A stretch of 64,000 nucleotides of DNA from the NCBI GenBank assembly GCA_947471745.1, contig CANJKZ010000724.1, positions 744,001-808,000 on the forward strand, given 5' to 3'. A program made the position numbers and the translations under genes. Below are positions 10,939 to 23,147 of the stretch, piece by piece (the first letter of the stretch is position 1; each line of letters starts with the position of its first letter). Below the pieces are notes generated by a model, which did no database searches, was not told the DNA's origin, and saw only the letters and a list, made by a program, of their open reading frames with translations. The DNA comes from Closterium sp. Naga37s-1. Taxonomy: Eukaryota; Streptophyta; Zygnematophyceae; Desmidiales; Closteriaceae.

Positions 10939-11806
10939 TGTTAGAGATTAAGGACGGAGTCTATGAAGATTAGGGGCTGAAATATCTCAAAATCGTCAAC
11001 TACAATTCTGGACAGAAAAGTCGTCGTCACAAGAAACGTCGTCGACGAAAGGTCCACTGTTAGAATTCTTTCAAACTCGATTATGTTGTAGCCCTTGACC
11101 GTGGCTATCTTTCCCAATTTGAATAGTATCAGAATATGGAGTATAACTCGAGTTATGAACTTCGGCGCACTAGGGGGTATGCTGCCATAGAAAACGTAAC
11201 TCAATCACAATGATCTCACAAGTTCACACAAGAAAGTTAGAGTAGCAATTGAACCAGGTAGGAGGGGATGAGGAGGACGAGAGGGAAGGTCCCAAGGGAG
11301 TCCCCAACCAAGGACACCCCATACCACACAATTCCCCTCTCTATAGGCACCCCAACTTTGACATTTGTCACTTTCCCAACTCATGCCATCCACCTCACCC
11401 AACTTGGCCACACTTGCCAACCTGGTTTGGCACCTCCCAACCACTTGGCAGCATCTACAGTGATGTTGACGAATTTCCCAACCCCCAAAAGTCTGTACCC
11501 CATATTGAGTCAACCCCACAATTTCCCATAGTCACCACAACCAAATATCAAAAGCATACGAACTCCAACGTTCGTAACTTTCTAGTTCGTGCTCCGATTG
11601 AAGCGATACTTGGTTCCTCGGAAAGCTCTTGAGCAGAGGAGTCACTTCAGATATCTGCTCAAGCCAAATAACATTCACACACACACTCAGAAAAACCAAA
11701 CCGCACAAAACACAAATTCTTGCACACACTCACAACACGCATGCAACGCACGAACATATGATGGGAGGCAGACAGACGTGAATGCGAATGGTAGCATCAC
11801 TCAACA
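10939..11806 (-). repeat. 3' LTR of copia-D E0
   Basis: 868 bp, TGTTAGAG at one end and ACTCAACA at the other. One substitution relative to 16545-17412 was found by reading the two side by side (near 11080). Confidence 0.95.
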
Positions 11807-11863
11807 AACTCCCCCTCTGGCTGCCAACCATCATCCCACATGCCATAGCTCAAGCATGCATCC

Positions 11864-14800
11864 TCAATGCACACTCATCCCAGCAGGCTTCATGCCCTTC
11901 CAATGCTCAGATTCAGCCAGGCGCTTGGTGAGAATGTCAGCCGCCTGCTGATGGGTCTTCACAATCTCCAGCCGCACCTCCTTGTCCAGGAGCCTCCTCA
12001 CCCAATGCCACTTAGGCCTGATGTGCTTCGTCAGCCCATGAAGGCAAGCGTTCTTAGCAAGCTTCACAGCCGACTCGTTGTCACAGAAAATCACAGTTGG
12101 CTCCTTCTGGCACACTCCGATCTCCTCCAACAAACGCCTCAGCCACACCACCTCCTTTGCCTCATGTACTCTGTCTCACACGAGGACTGCCCCACCTCGT
12201 TCTGCTTCTTGCTGCGCCAGCTCACTGCACCACCTCCAAACAGGCACACATAGCCTCCAATGCTAGTGCCATCCGCCTTCACAGAGTTGAAGCTAGCGTC
12301 GGTGTAGCAGGTCAGGAGCATCTCCCCCTTGCCCAAATCAGCTGCACCCCTCTGCAGCCTCTGTCGCACAGCACTGTACTCCAAGCCCACTAATGCCGTA
12401 GCGGTCACATAGCGGACCAACCTCTTGGCCGCTTCCAGCTGCTCATGACTGGGGCGTGAAACCACACTTGCAAGCCTGGATGTAGCAAAGGCAATGTCAG
12501 GCCGCGTGTGGTTAGCCGCATAATTGAGTGCCCCCACCATGGAATGAAACAGCTTCCTGTCACTCTCACCCACCACCTCCTCTTCAGCACAGGGCTCCAC
12601 AGTGAACCCCGAAGGCAGTGGGGTGGCTGGCTTTCCTCCATCTTGCAGCCCATACTTCTCAGCCAGCCCCTCACAGTACTTCCTCTGGTGCAACCTCAAC
12701 ACTCCCTTGTCAAGATCTCTCTCCACATGCATCCCAAGGTAATACTTGACATCTCCCATTTTCGAGCACTTGAACTGCATCTCCAGCATCTCCTCCACAC
12801 GCTCAATCATTGCAGCCGGCTCAGAGAAGAGAAGGATGTCATCCACATACACCAGGAGCATGAGGAACTGCTCCTTCTCTTGCAGCAGGAACAAGCTGTG
12901 ATCACACTCGCTCTTCTTGAAACCCCCAGCCAGCAGAGTCTCCTCTAACTTGTGGTACCATGCACGAGGAGCCTGCTTCAGGCCATAGATGGCCTTCTTC
13001 AGCCTGCACACCCTGCCGCTCCCATCATCCAAACCCTCAGGCTGTAACATGTACAGCTCCTCCAGAATGATCCCATTGAGGAAGGCGGTGGTGATGTCCA
13101 TCTGCTTCACCCGCCATCCACGGTATGCTGCCATTGCCAATGACACCCGAAGTGTTGTGCCTTTCCCCACAAGAGCATAGAGCTCGTTGAAGTCCTTTCC
13201 CTTTGTCTGCTGAAACCCCTTAGCCACAAGCCTTGACTTGTAGCGGGTCAGCGCCCCATCAGGTCCGTACTTGTGCCTGAAAATCAGCTTGGAAGAAATG
13301 GCCTTCTTCCCAGGTGGCAGCTCACACAGCTCCCACGTCTCATTCTCTAGCAGAGAATCATACTCCTCCTTCACACTCTGCTTCCACTTTTCAGCATCGG
13401 GCCCGCTCAATGCCTCAGCTAGCGTCTTGGGCTCAGGGACGGCTGCCCAGTAGCAGTGTGCTATCTCATCCTCATCACACTGCTCAGCCACACTCCCAGC
13501 CCTTACCACCTTTGGCTTGCCACGGCTTGCATAGGTCAGCCTGTTAGGAGGGCGCACATCCCTCCTAGGACGGTCAGCCGTACGTCCGGCACCTTGTGGA
13601 GCACCTTGCTCCTCCTGCTGCTGCGGCTGCTGCTGCTGTTGCTGCTGCTGCTGCTCCTCCACCTCAGGTTCTCCCCCATCCTCTGTCACCCCAGAGATCT
13701 CATTCTCAGAGACAGAAACCTCCACTTGCCTTGAAGGCCGCTGCACCTCATCGGCCTCGACAATTAGCGGTGTCGTTGGAAGCTTCTGCTGCTGCTGCTG
13801 CTTCCACTCCTTGTAGTACAAGGACTCAAGGAACTTCACATCCCTTGACACAGTCAGCTGCTGGCTGGTCAAGTCCCAAATCAGCCAGCCCTTGTGATCC
13901 TTAGCAAGCCCCAAGTGCACACCCCATCTCCCAGAAGCTTCCAGTTTTCCCCTCTTCTCCTTAGGCACATGAAACACCACCATGCACCCAAAGGCTCTCA
14001 GCATGTTCACAGCTGGTGCAATCCCATACCACTTGGTGTAGGGGACCCACTGCTTGTCCCCCACAGTCGCCAGCACCCTGTTCTTCACAACAACGACCTG
14101 ACGCAGTGCTGTCACCCAAAACGGATCCGGCAGCCCTGCACGCCCAAGGAGAGTGCGAGCACCTTCCTGCAGGGTCCGGTTGAACCGCTCAGCCACGCCA
14201 TTCTGCTGAGGGTTGTAAGGCACTGTGAGCTGATGCTGGATCCCCTTCCGCTTCAGCTCCTTCTCAAAATCAGCGCCGATGAACTCTCCTCCGTTGTCAG
14301 TGCGGATCACCTTCACCTTGTGTCCGCTTTCCCTTTGTGCTCTCGGCATCCACTCCTTAAGAACAGCCGCTGCCACCTCCCCCTTAGTCTTGAGAGGGTA
14401 CACCCACACCGCACGCGTGTGGTCGTCCACAATCGTCAAGAAGTAGCGGCTGCCCGAGAGAGAAAGGGCCCTCGTAGGGCCCACCACATCCATGTGCACT
14501 AGTGCAAGTGGTGCCTTGGCTGGTCCTGTGCTGCTGCTGAAGGGAAACTTCGTGAATTTGGTCTCAAGGCAGGTAGGGCAGCTCCCAATCTCCTTTGCTC
14601 CCCCCTTCACCTCCAGCCCCTTCAAGCACCCATCCTTTACCAACTTCTGCAGCATAGGAATGTTCACATGGCACAGCCTCTCATGCCACGTCTCCCAATC
14701 AGCCTCACCACTCCCAGATGAAGCCTTTGCCCATGCAGCTGTCGCATCCACACCAGCAAGCACCTCACCATGTGGCTGTTGTGGCTGCTGCACCTTCTTG

Positions 14801-16323
14801 ACTGCATCCAGGGCCCCAGCAGTTGGTGCAGTCTCCTCTCCTCCCGCAGTTGCTTTAGCCGCTGCCGCTGCCTTTGCCGTTGCTGGTGGTTTCCCCTTCC
14901 AAGGGATGATGGGCAGCTGCCACAAGTCCTTGATGCAGCTGCTCTTCTCCTCCAAGTTCCACAGCAGCAACTTCCCAAGCTTTGCACGGCAGCTGGTTGG
15001 GCCGAAGGTAACTTCAGCCTTGCTCTTCTGCAGCCGGCGCACAGAAAGAAGGTTAGCGGACAAACCTTCAACCAACAGCACATTCCCAAGCCCCACAAGC
15101 TCTCCATTGGCTCCCATCACCTTGGCATTCCCAACACCAATCACAGGGAGCAAAGCACCTGAAGCGGCAGCCACAAACTTGATCTTCCCAGGAGGTTTTA
15201 CCTCATCAAGCAAATCTGCCCGTGGGGTCATATGACTCGTGCAACCTGAATCGATCACCCAGTGAGTGAGGGGGTGCATCACAACCTTCCCAACTGAACC
15301 CACATCACCCCCACTCCCTTGCACATCCTCAACCATGAGGAACATCCCAGGGTCGGCTTTACCTTGTGCACCATCACCTTGTGCACCTGAACCTTGCACA
15401 GCGCCACCGCGTGCACGTTCACCACTTGGCGGCTTCATGCCTGGAGGGGCCCATCCCTCAGGCCGGCTGAAACACTTGAACCACGGGTGTCCAGCCTTCT
15501 TGCAGTACCAGCACGCACCCTCCATTCGGGTGCTCCCCCTGCCACCAGAGCTCCCATGCCCCTCATTGTAGTCACCTCGGCCTCTCCCTCTGCCAAAGCC
15601 TCTCCCACGGCCTCGGCCTCTCCCTCCCCCTCTTCCTCTGCTGCCTCCTGCAGCTCCATACCCCTCAGCAGTTTTGTTGGCAGCACCACCTCCCGTGTGG
15701 CGTCTGCGGAAGTCCTCCTGCAGAATCTGCTGCCGTAGCCACTCAGGCGTCCATTTGTCCTGCTGAACGTTGAGGGTGGGGATGAGGTTGTCCCACGAGT
15801 TGTCGAGCACCGAGATGATCTTGGTGCACTGTTGCATCTGCGACACTTCGCTGCCCGCCGCTGCCATCCTCGCATAGGTGTCCTTGATCTTGTCAAGGAC
15901 CGGTTTCACATCATCTCCCGGTTTCATGGAGAGGGCAGCCAACTCCTTCTCCAACACAATCACCATCGGCAGCGTGTTGGGCTGAATCACGTCGCGTAGC
16001 AGCTTCCATGCCTTCGGTCCGGAATCATCCAACTCCACCAAATCCTTGATGTGCTGGAACATGTCGTTGTTGACCGATTGGAGGATGAGGTCGTACAGCA
16101 CCGCGCTCTTCTCAATCCACCGATCGCGGGCATCTCCTTCCCCCGGCATCTTCTCCTCTCCCATTGCAATTTTCAGCAGCTTGTAGCGCTTGAAGGCGCT
16201 CCGCATCCGCCCGCTCCATTCCTCATAGTTGGAGCCATCCAAAGCTTCAATCTTGGATGGTGGCGGCTCACTCCTCTTCTCAGCTGCATCTCCACTCCCT
16301 TGATTCATCTCCTCTGCTCCCAA
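11864..16323 (-). pseudogene. gag-pol polyprotein region of copia-D E0
   Basis: In order: a gag core with the UBN2-type pattern (ALDGSNYEEW near residue 27), a Gly/Arg-rich stretch, a CCHC knuckle CWYCKKAGHPWFKC at about residues 271-284, a protease centre WVIDSGCTSHM near 355, an integrase with a zinc-finger region (WHERLCHVN) and the DDE core (VDDHTRAVW, RTDNGGEF, PQQNGVAER), a linker with a run of glutamines, a copia RT (AIYGLKQAPRAWY, LLVYVDDILLFS), and RNase H with CDNESAVKLAKN and HQQAADILTK at the end. Order and motifs are textbook Ty1/copia. About one break. Confidence 0.9.
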
Positions 16324-16544
16324 TCAGAGGTTTCAGCTCCCCCTTTTGCTGGTCACAATGTAGATCCACACAATCTTCACAAGTGTCAGCGCCAACGAAA
16401 TTTCGGCAGAGTTTCCCCTTAGCAGAAGTCACATCCAACCTCCAGAACTCCACTTAGGCACGCCCACAGGCCATGGTGGGTCTAGGAGGGTCTTCACACT
16501 TCAGTAGACTCCCCACAAGGTCCTTAATCAGCTCTGATACCACT

Positions 16545-17412
16545 TGTTAGAGATTAAGGACGGAGTCTATGAAGATTAGGGGCTGAAATATCTCAAAATC
16601 GTCAACTACAATTCTGGACAGAAAAGTCGTCGTCACAAGAAACGTCGTCGACGAAAGGTCCACTGTTAGAATTCTTTCAAACTCGAGTATGTTGTAGCCC
16701 TTGACCGTGGCTATCTTTCCCAATTTGAATAGTATCAGAATATGGAGTATAACTCGAGTTATGAACTTCGGCGCACTAGGGGGTATGCTGCCATAGAAAA
16801 CGTAACTCAATCACAATGATCTCACAAGTTCACACAAGAAAGTTAGAGTAGCAATTGAACCAGGTAGGAGGGGATGAGGAGGACGAGAGGGAAGGTCCCA
16901 AGGGAGTCCCCAACCAAGGACACCCCATACCACACAATTCCCCTCTCTATAGGCACCCCAACTTTGACATTTGTCACTTTCCCAACTCATGCCATCCACC
17001 TCACCCAACTTGGCCACACTTGCCAACCTGGTTTGGCACCTCCCAACCACTTGGCAGCATCTACAGTGATGTTGACGAATTTCCCAACCCCCAAAAGTCT
17101 GTACCCCATATTGAGTCAACCCCACAATTTCCCATAGTCACCACAACCAAATATCAAAAGCATACGAACTCCAACGTTCGTAACTTTCTAGTTCGTGCTC
17201 CGATTGAAGCGATACTTGGTTCCTCGGAAAGCTCTTGAGCAGAGGAGTCACTTCAGATATCTGCTCAAGCCAAATAACATTCACACACACACTCAGAAAA
17301 ACCAAACCGCACAAAACACAAATTCTTGCACACACTCACAACACGCATGCAACGCACGAACATATGATGGGAGGCAGACAGACGTGAATGCGAATGGTAG
17401 CATCACTCAACA
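16545..17412 (-). repeat. 5' LTR of copia-D E0
   Basis: Same length and ends as the partner at 10939-11806. The primer site for initiator Met tRNA abuts it on the left (about 16530-16543). Confidence 0.95.
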
Positions 17413-19035
17413 TCTTCAAGGTGAAGCGGCCGCCTGGTTTGCCACCCGCCTTCAAGGCGCGCTACGTGGCTAGAGGCTTCAGTCAGCGTAAGGGAGTAAA
17501 CTTCTTCCTGGCCTTCTCCCCACTCTTTAGGTGTTACTTCACGTTGCAGCTCAGCGAGACTACGAGCTGCACACACTTGGCTTCTCCACTAGCTTTCTCC
17601 AGGACCGCCTGCACGAAGAGATCTGGCTACGCCATCCTCCTGGATTCACTGGCAATTCTCGCCTGGAACTAGTGGAGCCTGAGACGACCAGTCTACGGTC
17701 TCCGCCAGGCGCCCCGTGAGTGGCACGACACTCTTCTCTCCACAGTTGCTGACCTCGGGTTCCGCCCTTCGTCCATCGACGTGTCGCTGTTCGTTTGCTC
17801 TAGCTCCAGTTCTTTCTTCGTCCTCGTCTACGAAGACGACTTGGTCTTCGCTACAACAGACAGGGTTGCTCTGGTTTTTGTGAAGTCCGAACCGCAAAGA
17901 CACACGTGCACTGACCTTGGTGAACTGCGCCGCTACCTTGGCTTGCGGATCACCAGTGACAGAGCCGCTCGCACCATCACACTGACTGAGTCACACATGG
18001 TGCAGCAGGTCCTTCAGTGGTTCGGGCTTTAGTTCTCCACCACACATCCCACTCCTCTTGTCGCTAACCACGGAATCACTGCTCCTCTTCCTGACGAGCC
18101 ATTTGAGTCTAATGGTCCCTACGCAAAGATTGTGGGCTGCCACATGTTCGTGATGACCTGTACTTGTCCAGACCTCGCTTTTCCTCTCAGTGTTCTGGCT
18201 CGCTTTATTGCGACTGGGAGACACCGTTTTGTTCACTGAGCGGCTGCTGTGAGGGTAGCGAAGTACCCGACGACTACATCTGACATGGGGCTTGTGCTTA
18301 GAGGGAGAGAGCCAGTTGTACTAATCGATCACTGTGACTCGTCATGGGGCTTGTGCTTAGAGGGAGAGAGCCAGTTGTACCGATCGATCACTGTGACTCG
18401 TCCTACCCTTACAACTTGGAGACCTCCAGGTCTACTCATGGGTACTATTTCAGCTTGGGCTCTGGAGCTGTGTCGTGGAGGTCTACTTGGTCGTCGTCTG
18501 TGGTACACTACAGCGCTGAGGCCGAGATCTACGCAAGTGGCATGGCTGCGCAGGAGATTCGCTGGTTGACCTTCTTGCTCACCGACCTTGCTAACAACAA
18601 GACCATGATCCTCCTGTGTCGAGAGCCTCGACTGAAGGGCAGAGCGAAGCACATCGACGTGAGGTACTTTCTATTGTGAGAGTTGCAGCGACGCGGCCAG
18701 GCACGCTTGGACTTTGAGGCCTCAGCGGCCAACACTTCAAACATCTTCACCAAGGCCCCTTCCACCTGATAAACCAAAAGTTGTGTCTGCAGTTTGGCCT
18801 TGTTCAGGTAGGCCTTCACCTGTTATAGACTTGCCTCTTGTTTATTGCTATGTTGTCTTGCTATTTATATATCTGTGAACTCTTGAACTGGCATTGTGGC
18901 CCCTTGCTTGCTCTCAGACTTTGTGGTGACTTCGTGATCCACCCTGAGATTTGTGTTGTTACTTTTCTTGAGTGGTCTTGTGCCCATTTCTTTCCCTTGC
19001 TTGTTCTGATGCCCCTCACTTAGCCTATGTGGGTG

Positions 19036-19140
19036 TGTCAAATGTTGTATTAGCTTGTAAGGCTATATTGAGTAACATGTAGGGAGTACAACCCATTTCT
19101 AGGGTTGGTATTTGTACTGCTCCCCCTGCTTGTGAAATCA
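19036..19140 (+). repeat. 3' LTR of copia-A A1 (right edge uncertain)
   Basis: TGTCAAATG follows a G-rich tract (TGTGGGTG) as in the other copia-A ends, and the blocks AGGGAGTACAACCC and TGTACTGCTCCC are shared with their LTRs. Beyond about 19140 the similarity fades, so the end could lie 20-30 bases further on. Confidence 0.6.
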
Positions 19141-20309
19141 TTCCGATGTTTCTACTTTGAGGGTGTGGCTGTGGCGAGAGCAGGAATGCCCACCCAACAA
19201 GGAATGAACATTTCGCCACACCCAACAAGTGAACCCCAACAACCCATAGCGAAAAGCATTTGTCGCATGAAGAGTCACGGTAGCACCTGCGACTGATTCA
19301 CACAAATGCCTACCCCACTCTAACAAAGCGTGGGTGCAGAGGGTGGCGACACAACACATCTCCTCACTCCCTTAGCAACTCAATGCACAACGATGCTAAC
19401 GAGAAATAGAGAAACCAGAGAGTGATGCACGTGCTACTTACGATGCCACCTACTCAGACAAGCAACGGCTTAGCGAGATGGAAAAAAAAAAAAAAAAAAA
19501 AAAAAAAAAACACGCATTTGAGACGAGCAGCCATTTAGATTACTGGCACACGAGTGTCGCAGGAGTTGGGAACAACACACAGGAGGGTATAGGAACGTGC
19601 GATAGTCAGTGCCCATGCTGGAAGAGAAGGTGTTGTTGACGCATAGGAGAAAATGAATGTCATTCAGTAGACTACGGCTAGAGCGTGGGAACTTGTCACG
19701 ACCGGAAAGCGTAGTGAAGCACATACATGCAAGTCGTCCGTCATCACCCCCCTGCAAATTGCAGAGAGCCTACTCTACAAAAAAATGAAAGCAGCCAACA
19801 TCACCGAAAGGGCAACCATACTTAGGTATTCACAAAAAGAAGCAAGTATACAAAAAGCTGGACGAATGGTTGGGAGAGGTCGGATACATTGTGAGAACTG
19901 TGTCAAAATGAGAGTACAACGGAATGGTTGACTAACAGCAATGGGAAGTAGAAGTACTAACTCCAATGGGTTGTACCTTACAACAAACATAAGTGTTTGA
20001 CAAACTGCACATGTTTGCCAACCCATTCACAGACGCGTGCTGATTGGCCGCGCTACTCTGAGACACGCGCGTGTTCATTGGCCACCTGGTGGTTTGGGCT
20101 GCCCTGATTATTTCCTTCTTACAAGTTCCACTCAATACTACCTATATGGGGTCTAATGCAGTTTCGTTTATAAAGACCATGTTTATTACAGTGGATACGA
20201 CATCAAAACCATGTTTATATGGTAAATACTATAGTTCGATTTGAGTTTGTTTTAGTGGAAGAACACAAAAAACAAATGTCTAAACCACAATTTCTTCAGT
20301 TCATATAAT
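19140..20309. other. stretch without a recognised gene; includes a pure poly(A) tract
   Basis: No convincing coding region is seen. A run of about 28 A's lies at about 19482-19510, without an identifiable retroposed body next to it. GATTGGC and CATTGGCC (about 20040-20080) look like CCAAT-type boxes, but no gene follows before the element at 20310. The base composition is less GC-rich than the copia elements, so this may be part of the old host sequence. Confidence 0.5.
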
Positions 20310-20486
20310 TGTTAGAATAGTAGGCACAGCAAGGAGCCATAGCTAGGGTTTACCTAGCTAGGCAAGAAGAGAATAGAGCAAAGGAGTGGGTTCACTAGCA
20401 AGCAGGAGGATACATATAGGAAACCCTAAGGGGTCGTACTCACTACAGAGTACCCCACTGCAAGCTAGACAAACTACATTCTGACA
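20310..20486 (-). repeat. 3' LTR of the non-autonomous copia-A derivative
   Basis: Starts TGTTAGAATAG and ends CATTCTGACA. It aligns over its full 177 bp with 21636-21812, with most differences in the outermost ~27 bases. Confidence 0.9.
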
Positions 20487-21635
20487 CACCCCCATAGTCA
20501 AAGTGGGGTATAATCAGCAGAGCAAGCAGGCATAGAGCACGTTCACAAGGACAAGCAAAGCTAGAGGCATTCACAAAGGGCAAGTGAGAAGGAGGAGGCT
20601 GGACTGTGAGAGGAGAGGAGATATGAGGCGACGGCTGAAGCTGCAGACACACGGGCAACAAGAGCGGCTGGCACAGTGGCTACCGGGACAGCGCCCCGGA
20701 CTACTGGAGTAACTGGCTCTGCGGCTAACTCTGAGCGGCAGGAGCAACGGACCCACGGGCTACAGGCGCAGCAGGCTCTCTGGGCTACCAGGACAGCGCC
20801 CCGGACTACAGGTGCTGCGGACGACAAGACGGCAGCCTCCGCTCAACCTCCCCCAACTGTCCCACCCCCCTTTTCACACACCCCTTGCTGCACCCCTAGC
20901 TCCACTCCCACGTCACCCCCTTAGCACCACTCCCTCGGCTCCCACACACCCACCCCCCTCAGCGGCAGCTGCAGTAGTGGGAGACGGAGGAGGAGGAGGA
21001 GCAGGCGACTGTGTAACACACCGGGCACCCCCATAACCGCCACCCCCACACTCGCCACCCCCAAACCCTAAAACGGGTGGCACGGAGCAGGAGCGCGGGG
21101 GACGGCGCGGGGGACGGCGCGCGGCCCGCAGGGCGCCACGACGGGGCAGCGGGGGGCCGCGCGCGGCTCCCTAGGGCGCCGCGACGGGGCAGCGGGGGGT
21201 CGCGCGCGGCTCCCCAGGACGGCGCGACGGGGCAGCGGGGGCGCCGCGCGGCTCCCCAGGGCGCCACGACGGGATTGCGGGGGCCGCGCGCGGCTCCCCA
21301 GGGCGACACGACGGGGCAGCTGGGGGCCGCGAGCGGCTTCCTAGGGCGCCGCGACGGGGCAGCAAGGAACGCGCGCGGGTTGCGGGGCGACGCGACGGGC
21401 TCCAGGGGGGGCGACGCGACCGTCGACGGGGGGGGGACGCGCGGGTCCCCGGGGTGACGCGCGAAGAAGGAAGCCGCCACGCGCCTCGGGGCGCACGGCG
21501 AGCAGAAAACCGCCATGCGCCCCGAGCGCGTGGCGGGAAGAAAAAAGCGTCGCACGCCACGGGGCGCGCGACAGACAGGAAAGCAGCAGAAGCACGTGGG
21601 GCCCACAGGCCAAGAGCGTAACAACTCTGATTCCA

Positions 21636-21812
21636 TGTCAGAACAGTGAGCACAAGGAGGAGCCATAGCTAGGGTTTACCTAGCTAGGCAAGAAGAGAAT
21701 AGAGCAAAGGAGTGGGTTCACTAGCAAGCAGGAGGATACATATAGGAAACCCTAAGGGGTCGTACTCACTACAGAGTACCCCACTGCAGGCTAGACAAAC
21801 TGCATTCTGACA
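21636..21812 (-). repeat. 5' LTR of the non-autonomous copia-A derivative
   Basis: Starts TGTCAGAACAG and ends CATTCTGACA. The primer site is immediately to its left. Confidence 0.9.
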
Positions 21813-22029
21813 ATAATTTGTTTAGACAGCACTGATTTATACTACTGATCTACCTTATATACTGTAGTCTGTCACTCAGTATAGTGCTTAACCTTGCTAT
21901 GGATAAGGGAGAGGATTTGACACGAACTACCAGCCCATTCTCAACAAGACAGAGTTTTTGTCAAGCGCTGACCAAGGACGTGTGTTGCTATTCTGCGATT
22001 AGCGATTCTTAGCAGAAGTAACCAGTTCA

Positions 22030-22131
22030 GTCTTACCTCGTCAATTTAGGAGCCTCTACTTTGCCCCAACCGTGCTATGTGTCTTACCTCGTCAATTTAG
22101 GAGCCTCTACTCTGCCCCAATTGTGCTATGT
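22030..22131. repeat. tandem duplication, 51-bp unit x2
   Basis: Both copies run from GTCTTACCTCGTC to GTGCTATGT and differ at three or four positions. Confidence 0.85.
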
Positions 22132-23073
22132 TGGCACATCTGCATTGTGAAGCGAAGCGAGGGGCCACCCTGAGCTTGAAATGGCCCAATCACGCAGCAC
22201 TTTCATTCTGTGTTGTTTGCAATCCACAATCTACCGAGCTTGTGACTTCGTGGTCCTTGGACTCTTTGTGTTCCTACTCAAGTGAATTGTTTAAGTGCAT
22301 ATCATTGCGAGTCATTTACTATCCTTGTCCCGCGTCTTCTGTTCTTTTAGAAATCCCGCCCCCTCTCTCGATGAGATAATTCGGCACAGCGTCGCTGTGC
22401 TGCACCTCGAGCCACACGAGGAGCGCGTCGCGCCGGACGACGATAGGGACGTCCCCGCTGCGCCGTCGAGGGCTGGCGGGATGGCCAGGATTGGCAGTGG
22501 CGGCGGCAGTGTTAGTGGCAGTGGCAGGGGCCAGAGCGGCGTCAATGCAAGCGGCAACGGCGAATTGCGGAACAGAGCAATCTGATTTAAGACAGCACTG
22601 CGTCAACCAGCAAATTCACGGGTATTGTCGAAGCATTTAAGTGCTTTTTATTTTATTTTCTTTTCTTTTCTCTGGTTGCTTAATGGTTGGCTGTCACACA
22701 TACACCGTTGCAGAGAGGCGCAGAAAACATGTCTTAGTCTGAAGATGGAATCGAAGACATGTCTCCAGTACCAGCGATCGTCGTCGCACCAATGATAACA
22801 GCAAATTCCACTCGCTAGGGGACTAGCACACAGTGCGTGCGTGGGCCGCCTTCTGGACATCAACATTGCCTGCGCATGCCCTATTGGAGATTGCCTCGTA
22901 AATCCGCGATAATGCATGGTGTAATTCAATCCCCACTTTACTATTTTTTTTATGTGTTTTCTTGTGTATGTGTGTAGATATATAATGAATGTTGGCGGTA
23001 GCCTCAATCTCACAATCCGAGCACACCCTATACGCGCTATTTACATAATGCTTCAGCATACCGAATTTCGTAG

Positions 23074-23147
23074 TACGTAACCCGAAATGAGTATCGTAGG
23101 TTCTGTTGTATACGTAACCCGAAATGAGTATCGTAGGTTCTGTTGTA
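23074..23147. repeat. tandem duplication, 37-bp unit x2
   Basis: TACGTAACCCGAAATGAG to GTTCTGTTGTA is repeated without visible change. Confidence 0.85.

Larger units (their letters stand above)
10939..17412 (-). mobile_element. young, nearly whole copia-D element E0
   Basis: Two 868-bp LTRs (10939-11806 and 16545-17412) flank one gag-pol region. The 5-bp sequence TCTTC occurs immediately outside both ends (10934-10938 and 17413-17417), a perfect target duplication. By eye the LTRs differ at a single base, so the insertion is very recent. The primer site next to the right LTR reads TGGTATCAGAGC on the - strand, matching the 3' end of plant initiator Met tRNA. It looks almost whole, with about one break in the coding region. 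It split the WIF-KVKRP motif of the outer copia-A RT. Confidence 0.95.
1020..19140 (+). mobile_element. outer copia-A element A1, split by two later insertions
   Basis: Gag begins about 1593 (MASSRVLRFDPEGREL) and is resumed after the 2562-7744 insertion. Protease (DSGASQCFFRD, about 8310), integrase (about 8600-9500), a Gly/Ala-rich linker (9690-10020) and the start of reverse transcriptase follow. After the 10939-17412 insertion come the rest of RT (FKVKRPPG, 17413 on), RNase H and a 3' LTR near 19036-19140. The family is Ty1/copia of the same type as the - strand copies further right. It is clearly broken, with many breaks, and is old: it carries two whole elements inserted later. No 5' LTR is recognised; a weak primer-site-like stretch lies near 1015. 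Confidence 0.8.
20310..21812 (-). mobile_element. non-autonomous copia-A derivative (LARD/TRIM-like)
   Basis: Two 177-bp LTRs (20310-20486 and 21636-21812) flank about 1.15 kb that holds no gag or pol. ATAAT occurs directly outside both ends (20305-20309 and 21813-21817), a perfect target duplication. Next to the left LTR is the copia-A 3' primer tract (CACCCCCATAG on this strand). Next to the right LTR the - strand reads TGGAATCAGAG, an initiator-Met-like primer site. So it keeps the cis signals of copia-A but codes for nothing recognisable. The interior is GC-rich and repetitive, like the copia-A leader. LTRs differ by about 5% by eye. Confidence 0.9.

Noticed and set aside
13894-15235. Frames of 200-250 codons on the + strand within 13894-15235
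   Set aside because: Antisense shadows of the well-conserved copia-D gag-pol region.
19482-19510. Poly(A) tract as the tail of a LINE or SINE
   Set aside because: No retroposon body, internal promoter or flanking target duplication could be found next to it.
21077-21666. Arg/Pro/Ala-rich frames of up to 235 codons on both strands
   Set aside because: They lie in the GC-rich interior of the non-autonomous copia-A derivative and have no domain.
22295-22585. A 96-codon frame with a Ser/Gly-rich end as a host gene
   Set aside because: No domain, no upstream support and no splice evidence beyond chance; kept only as part of the unassigned stretch.
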